Positions 44,565 to 48,547 of a DNA stretch of 48,547 nt are shown one piece after another. How positions within the stretch are numbered: the first letter of the stretch is position 1; every line of letters begins with the position of its first letter. The stretch is taken from NCBI RefSeq assembly GCF_027706725.1, contig NZ_JAQFWQ010000047.1:1-48547 (forward strand), read 5' to 3'. The position numbers and the translations under genes are program-made. The notes beneath the pieces are model-generated. The model was not told where the DNA came from. It did not search any database and was given only the letters and a program-made list of their open reading frames with translations. The DNA is from Nocardiopsis endophytica. Its GTDB lineage: Bacteria; Actinomycetota; Actinomycetes; Streptosporangiales; Streptosporangiaceae.

Positions 44565-45310
44565 CCGCGCTGCTTCTTCCCGTTCCCGTCGCTTCGCTGC
44601 CGCCGTCGGACCCGCTGCGGGATCCTCCTCCCTGCCGGGAGGGGGATCCGGTGCCAGTCTCGCGGAGGCGGCCCGGCCTGTCTCCACGACAGGCTCTACC
44701 TCTGCCGGTGGTGCTGGCCCCACCCATCAGGCGGACACGAAGTTACCGATTGGTTTACCTTCCGCGCCGCCCGATGTCCACCCCCGGCCGCGCCGCCGGA
44801 TGCGCCCCTGCCTCGCAGAACCCGGCGATCCCCGGACGGCGGCCGTCGGCGGCGGCCGCCGGCGGCGGCCGGCCGGGGGTGCACGGCGCCCGGCACGCCG
44901 AACACCGGGGCTCCGGCGACCCCGGCGCCGACGACTGAGACGCCTCACGGCCACGAAGGGCTCCGTCGGCCGGACCACTCGCCACCGCCTGGCCCGCACA
45001 GGGGCGCCCCGCGCCGGGCGCATCCCCTCCATCGGCCGGGCATTCCAGCTCTGCGCGTGCACCTTGACGCGGCGATCCCGCCTCAAGGGGGTAACGATCG
45101 GGCCGGGCCGCGCCCGCGGACGGTAGCGCGCAGGCGGCCCGCAGCCGGGGCTCTCCGGTCACGGCGGGGTACCGGGGCCGGAAACACCCGGATCACATTT
45201 CCTTACGCCGGTGGTCACACAGGCTCACAATTGGTATTACCATTGGCCGACGGCGCGACCCGGATCACACCCGGGCGTGCCGCGCACCCCTCTTCCGTCC
45301 GGAGGAACCC
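44565..45310. other. Intergenic region between manA and gntP
   Basis: About 745 bases with short GC-rich open frames but no convincing gene. A 13-bp hairpin (GGATCCTCCTCCC type, 44620-44649) lies in the manA leader. A patch of CGG/CCG runs fills about 44,840-44,890. The right end, from about 45,190, is AT-richer and holds the gntP promoter and an operator-like palindrome. Confidence 0.6.
45232..45242. promoter_or_regulatory. Putative GntR operator before gntP
   Basis: TGGTATTACCA is an 11-bp perfect palindrome 69 bp before the gntP start. The same pattern, T.GT.TTA.CA, recurs on the minus strand in the gntR-gntK intergenic region (47540-47550). This fits a FadR-subfamily GntR site. Confidence 0.6.
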
Positions 45311-46714
45311 GTGGAAACAACCGCTCCCACCCTCGGCACGGCGCCGCTGCTGCTCATCGCGGCCGCCGCCATCGCCGTCCTGCTGTTCCTGGTCATCAAG
45401 GTCCGGCTGCACGCCTTCGTCTCGCTGACCCTGGTCAGCCTGCTCGTCGCGCTGGCCACCCGGATCCCGCTCGCCGACGTCGTGCCGACCATGCTCGACG
45501 GCCTCGGCGGGACCCTGGCCAGCGTCGCCCTGCTCGTCGGCCTCGGCGTGATGATCGGCCGGATGCTGGAGGTCACCGGCGGCGCCGCCGTCCTGGCCCA
45601 GAGCCTGATCCGGCTGTTCGGCGAGAGGCGCGCCCCGCTCGCCCTGGGCGTGGCCTCGCTGCTGTTCGGCTTCCCGATCTTCTTCGACGCCGGGCTGATC
45701 GTCATGCTGCCGATCGTCTTCAGCGTCGCCCGGCGCCTCGGCGGCTCCGTGCTGCTCTACGCCCTGCCCACGGCCGGGGCGTTCGCCGTCATGCACGCCT
45801 TCGTGCCCCCGCACCCGGGCCCGGTGACCGCCGCCGACCTGCTCGGCGCCCACATGGGCACCACCCTGCTGATCGGCACCGTGCTCGCGATCCCGACCTG
45901 GTACATCGGCAGCTACCTGTACTCCCTCTACGCGGGGCGCCGCTTCGAACTGCCGGTGCCCGCCGACGTCACCGCCGACGCCGACTCGGCCGGGGGCGGC
46001 GAGGCGGGCTACGCCAAGCACGACCGCCCGCCGCACGTGGGCACCGTCCTCGGCATCCTGCTGCTGCCGATGGTGCTGATCTTCTTCAACACCGGCGTGG
46101 AGACCCTGGCCACCGCCGGGACGGTGAACGGCGACGCGACCTGGGCCAAGGCCATGGTCCTCATCGGCCAGACCCCGGTGGCGCTGCTGATCACCGCGAT
46201 CGTGGCGATGTTCGTCCTGGGCCGCGGGCGCTACCCGCGCGACCGGGTGGAGCAGATCGTCAACGGGGCGCTGGGCCCCGTCTGCTCGATCATCCTGATC
46301 ACCGGCGCCGGCGGCATGTTCGGCGGCGTGCTGCGCGCCAGCGGCATCGGCGAGGCGCTCGCCTCCAGCCTGGAGTCGACCGGGCTGCCGGTGATCGTGG
46401 CGGCGTTCGTGGTGGCCACCGCGCTGCGGGTGGCCCAGGGCTCGGCGACCGTCGCACTGACCACCACCGCGGCCCTGGTGGCCCCGGCGGTGGAGGCGTC
46501 CTCGGGGCTGAGCACGGTCGACCTGTCGCTGATCGTCATCGCCATCGCCTGCGGCTCCACCGTGCTCTCCCACGTCAACGACTCCGGGTTCTGGCTGGTG
46601 GGCCGGTTCCTGGGGATGGACGTGGCGACCACGCTGCGCACCTGGACCGTGATGGAGACCCTGATCGGCGTGGTGGGCTTCGCCTTCGCCCTGGTCCTCA
46701 GCCTGCTGCTGTAG
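45311..46714 (+). CDS. gntP: Gluconate:H+ symporter, GntP family
   Basis: A 467-residue membrane carrier that imports gluconate with protons. About a dozen hydrophobic segments run its length. Family signatures are visible: GFPIFFDAGLIVMLPIVFS, HAFVPPHPGPVTAADLLGA, ILITGAGGMFGGVLRASGIG, VAQGSATVALTTTAALVAP and CGSTVLSHVNDSGFWLV. The GTG start has GGAGG 5 nt upstream. A GntR-like site lies upstream, and the convergent gntR gene overlaps its end by 17 nt. With gntK it forms a gluconate uptake and phosphorylation module. Confidence 0.95.
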   Translation: METTAPTLGTAPLLLIAAAAIAVLLFLVIKVRLHAFVSLTLVSLLVALATRIPLADVVPTMLDGLGGTLASVALLVGLGVMIGRMLEVTGGAAVLAQSLIRLFGERRAPLALGVASLLFGFPIFFDAGLIVMLPIVFSVARRLGGSVLLYALPTAGAFAVMHAFVPPHPGPVTAADLLGAHMGTTLLIGTVLAIPTWYIGSYLYSLYAGRRFELPVPADVTADADSAGGGEAGYAKHDRPPHVGTVLGILLLPMVLIFFNTGVETLATAGTVNGDATWAKAMVLIGQTPVALLITAIVAMFVLGRGRYPRDRVEQIVNGALGPVCSIILITGAGGMFGGVLRASGIGEALASSLESTGLPVIVAAFVVATALRVAQGSATVALTTTAALVAPAVEASSGLSTVDLSLIVIAIACGSTVLSHVNDSGFWLVGRFLGMDVATTLRTWTVMETLIGVVGFAFALVLSLLL

Positions 46715-47465
46715 GGCCGTCCGGCCTCTGGGCCCCGGGGTCCGTCCCCTCGGGGCCCAGATCCCCTCCGGCGTCCAGCGCCTCGACCACCTCGCGGACG
46801 ATCGCGCGCATGGCCGCCTCGGCGACCTGGGGCAGTCCCCCCTCGATCGCCGAGGCCACGTGCCGGTGCAGGCACAAGGCCTCGGGGCGCGGGGTGGGCG
46901 GCATCAGGCTGTGCTCGGTGCGCCCGGCCAGCACCTCGGCGACCACCCCGGACAGCCCGGCGAACATGTCGTTGCCGGACAGCTCCAGGATGCGCCGGTG
47001 GAAGGCGATGTCGAGCTCGAGGAAGGCCTCCAGGTCGCCGCGGCGGCCCGTGTCGGCCATCCGCCGCTCCAGGTCCACCAGGGAGGCCCGCTCCTCGGGG
47101 GTGGCGAGCCGGGCGGCCGCGGCCGCGGCCGGGGGCTCGACGGCGGCGCGCAGCCCGTTCAGCGAGCGGAGCTGCTCCAGGCGGCCGGGCCCGGCCAGCC
47201 GCCACCGGATGAGCTGGGGGTCGAAGACGCTCCACTCCTCGCGCGGGCGCACCCGCACGCCGGTCCGGGGGCGGCTGACCACCAGCCGCATCGACTCCAG
47301 CACCCGCACCGCCTCGCGGGCCACGGTGCGCGAGACGCCGAACTCGCGGACCAGCCCGTCCAGGGTGAACACGTGGTCGGGGCCGTAGCGGCCGGCCGCG
47401 ATCGCCGGGCCCAGCTCCGCGAGCACGCGGTTGTGCAGGGTGCGGTGGTCGGACTCGCGGCTCAT
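46698..47465 (-). CDS. gntR: GntR family (FadR/FCD subfamily) regulator of gluconate genes
   Basis: A 255-residue repressor. The N-terminal winged helix (LDGLVREFGVSRTVAREAVRVLESMRLVVSRPRTGVRVRPRE) is the GntR signature; the all-helical FCD ligand domain (FLELDIAFHRRILELSGNDMFAGL, then LHRHVASAIEGG) contains its metal/ligand histidines. GAGGAG lies 5 nt before the ATG. Position between gntP and divergent gntK, with matching operator-like sites at both promoters, suggests it represses both and is released by gluconate or 6-phosphogluconate (inference). Confidence 0.92.
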   Translation of the reverse strand: MSRESDHRTLHNRVLAELGPAIAAGRYGPDHVFTLDGLVREFGVSRTVAREAVRVLESMRLVVSRPRTGVRVRPREEWSVFDPQLIRWRLAGPGRLEQLRSLNGLRAAVEPPAAAAAARLATPEERASLVDLERRMADTGRRGDLEAFLELDIAFHRRILELSGNDMFAGLSGVVAEVLAGRTEHSLMPPTPRPEALCLHRHVASAIEGGLPQVAEAAMRAIVREVVEALDAGGDLGPEGTDPGAQRPDGPTAAG

Positions 47466-47539
47466 CGGGCTCCTCGGCTCGGTGGGCCCGCACCGTGCGG
47501 GCCGGGGGCCGGGGCGTGTCGCACACGGCACCGCCCCAT

Positions 47540-47550
47540 TGATAACACTA
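47540..47550. promoter_or_regulatory. Putative GntR operator in the gntR-gntK intergenic region
   Basis: TGATAACACTA matches the complement of the gntP site (TGGTAATACCA) at 8 of 11 positions, with the TGxTAAxACxA core conserved. It lies 72 bp before gntK and 75 bp before gntR, placed to control both. It also resembles the gluconate regulator motif of corynebacteria as I remember it (TGATAGTACCA-like). Confidence 0.55.
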
Positions 47551-47621
47551 TTGAAGCGGGGCGTTCGGGATCCCGCGACCGAACGGGCGTCTGAACGCCG
47601 CCTCACGGGGAGGGACAGTAC

Positions 47622-48158
47622 ATGCACTTCGTCTTCATGGGCGTGTCGGGGAGCGGCAAGAGCACGGTCGCGCTGCGCGCGGCCGAACGGCTCGGGCTGC
47701 CCTTCGCCGAGGCCGACGCGTTCCATCCCGAGGCGAACATCGCGAAGATGTCGGAGGGGGTCGCCCTCACCGACGCCGACCGCCTCCCCTGGCTGCGGTC
47801 GCTGGCCCGGTGGATCGGCGAGCGCGAGGCGGAGGGCTCCAGCAGCATGATGGCGTGCTCGGCGCTGAAGCGCTCCTACCGGGACGTCCTGCGCTCGGGC
47901 GCCCCGGACGTGCGGTTCGTGCACCTGGACGGCCCCGTCGGGCTGATCCGCGAGCGCCTGTCCGAGCGGGCGGGCCACTTCATGCCGACGGGCCTGCTCG
48001 ACTCCCAGCAGGCCACCTTGGAGCCGCTGGAGCCGGATGAGAAGGGGGCGGTTCTCGACATCGCCCCGCCGCCCGAGGAGATCGTGGAGGCCGCCGTCGC
48101 CGCGGTCCGCGCGGCCCTGGCGGAGAACGGCGAGTCCGCGGCGCACGGCGCCGGCTGA
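47622..48158 (+). CDS. gntK: Gluconokinase
   Basis: A 178-residue P-loop kinase that phosphorylates gluconate to 6-phosphogluconate for the pentose phosphate pathway. Walker A is GVSGSGKST; EADAFHPEANIAKMSEGVALTDADRLPWL and CSALKRSYRDVLR are family signatures, and HFMPTGLLDSQQATLEPLE lies near the C-terminus. GGGGAGGG lies a few bases before the ATG. Divergent from gntR and followed by a strong terminator. Confidence 0.95.
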   Translation: MHFVFMGVSGSGKSTVALRAAERLGLPFAEADAFHPEANIAKMSEGVALTDADRLPWLRSLARWIGEREAEGSSSMMACSALKRSYRDVLRSGAPDVRFVHLDGPVGLIRERLSERAGHFMPTGLLDSQQATLEPLEPDEKGAVLDIAPPPEEIVEAAVAAVRAALAENGESAAHGAG

Positions 48159-48265
48159 GGAACGGCGGCGGCGTGCTCCCGGGCGGACCCGCCCGGACGG
48201 CCGCCCGTCGATTCGTTCACCCGAAAGAAGGAGCCCCGGCGCTCGCCCCCGCCGCCCGGCCCGGA

Positions 48266-48306
48266 AACGGCGAAGGAGACGCCTGCAAGGCGTCTCCTTC
48301 GCCGTT
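48266..48306 (+). terminator. Strong terminator after gntK
   Basis: A perfect 19-bp stem (AACGGCGAAGGAGACGCCT with its complement, 3-nt loop) lies about 107 nt after the gntK stop. It ends in TT and no long T-run follows, which is common for actinomycete terminators. Confidence 0.8.
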
Positions 48307-48417
48307 CATCGTTCGTCGTTCCGGTCGTGCGCGTGGGTCCGCCGGGCGCGCGGAGAACGGGGAGTCCGCGGCACGGCTTCGGTCCGGGTCCGATCGGTCG
48401 GCCGTCCGCGGCGCCCG

Positions 48418-48466
48418 CCGAAGGGAGCGGCGCGCCTCGGGGCCGTATCGGCGCCGTTCCCTTCGG
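48418..48466 (-). terminator. Possible terminator of a gene entering from the right edge
   Basis: CGAAGGGAGCGGCGC pairs with GCGCCGTTCCCTTCG across a 17-nt loop, giving about 16 pairs with one G-T. It lies about 30 nt downstream of a minus-strand stop at 48497, where a terminator would be expected. There is no T-run. Confidence 0.4.
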
Positions 48467-48496
48467 GGCGCCCGCCGCTTCCGCGGTGGGGCGCGC

Positions 48497-48547
48497 CTAG
48501 ACGTCGGGAGGGTCCGCGGGGTCGGGGGGAGCCGCGGGCCTGAGGGG
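48497..48547 (-). CDS. Possible C-terminus of a gene running in from the right edge
   Basis: A minus-strand frame is open from the edge to TAG at 48497, encoding PLRPAAPPDPADPPDV. A hairpin follows. A Pro/Asp-rich tail is a common actinobacterial C-terminus, but only 16 codons are visible and no family can be given. Confidence 0.25.
   Translation of the reverse strand, partial: PLRPAAPPDPADPPDV

Noticed and set aside
44840-44890. CGG/CCG-rich run as a possible structured RNA
   Set aside because: Simple GC-rich low-complexity sequence; no specific riboswitch or RNA motif recognised.
45211-47388. 725-codon plus-strand frame spanning gntP and antisense to gntR
   Set aside because: Overlaps two well-supported genes and has only Arg/Pro/Ala-rich sequence.

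Overview
The window is a very GC-rich, densely coded actinomycete chromosome segment. The modular type I PKS, the cvn 'conservon', the LAxTG (class E sortase) wall protein, frequent GTG starts and strong G/C third-position bias all fit a Streptomyces/Nocardiopsis-like filamentous actinomycete. I cannot name the genus. No rRNA, tRNA, insertion sequence or CRISPR array was seen.

Region 1 (about 1-17,050, minus strand): a two-protein modular PKS operon. The first protein (8724-16589) has a KSQ loading module that lacks an acyltransferase, followed by a KS-AT-KR-ACP module. The second (203-8680) is KS-AT-DH-ER-KR-ACP-TE. Read alone, the pair goes from decarboxylative start to thioesterase release and predicts a triketide 5-hydroxy acid or its delta-lactone. 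The operon has a clear -35/-10 promoter, a leader of about 300 nt with two tiny ORFs, and an upstream perfect 16-bp palindrome. Both proteins carry in-frame, tandemly repeated low-complexity insertions.

Region 2 (17,013-21,500, minus strand): a five-gene conservon operon, cvnA-B-C-D plus a styrene/indole-monooxygenase-like flavoprotein, closed by a strong terminator. The CvnA kinase has no visible membrane segment.

Region 3 (21,501-28,730): a wall-anchored choice-of-anchor A protein; a membrane protein followed by an SMI1/KNR4-like protein; a TetR regulator divergent from an acyl-CoA dehydrogenase with a palindromic operator between them; and an FKBP-type prolyl isomerase.

Region 4 (28,847-36,555, minus strand): a complete Wadjet-type plasmid-defence operon, jetABCD, with overlapping genes. 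Divergent from it (37,001-41,904, plus strand) is a tight four-gene operon: a membrane-anchored solute-binding-like protein, a TelA protein, a lipoprotein fusing a solute-binding fold to a VWA domain, and an XpaC-like membrane protein. The divergent promoter region carries three GGACCTTT/AAAGGTCC elements. I consider this pair of operons and the AT-less PKS loading module the best leads in the window.

Region 5 (41,929-48,547): an MBL-fold protein with a degenerate metal motif, divergent from a TetR regulator with two operators; manA; and a gluconate module (gntP, gntR, gntK) whose two promoters share an 11-bp GntR-like operator. Fragments of possible genes run off both ends of the window.
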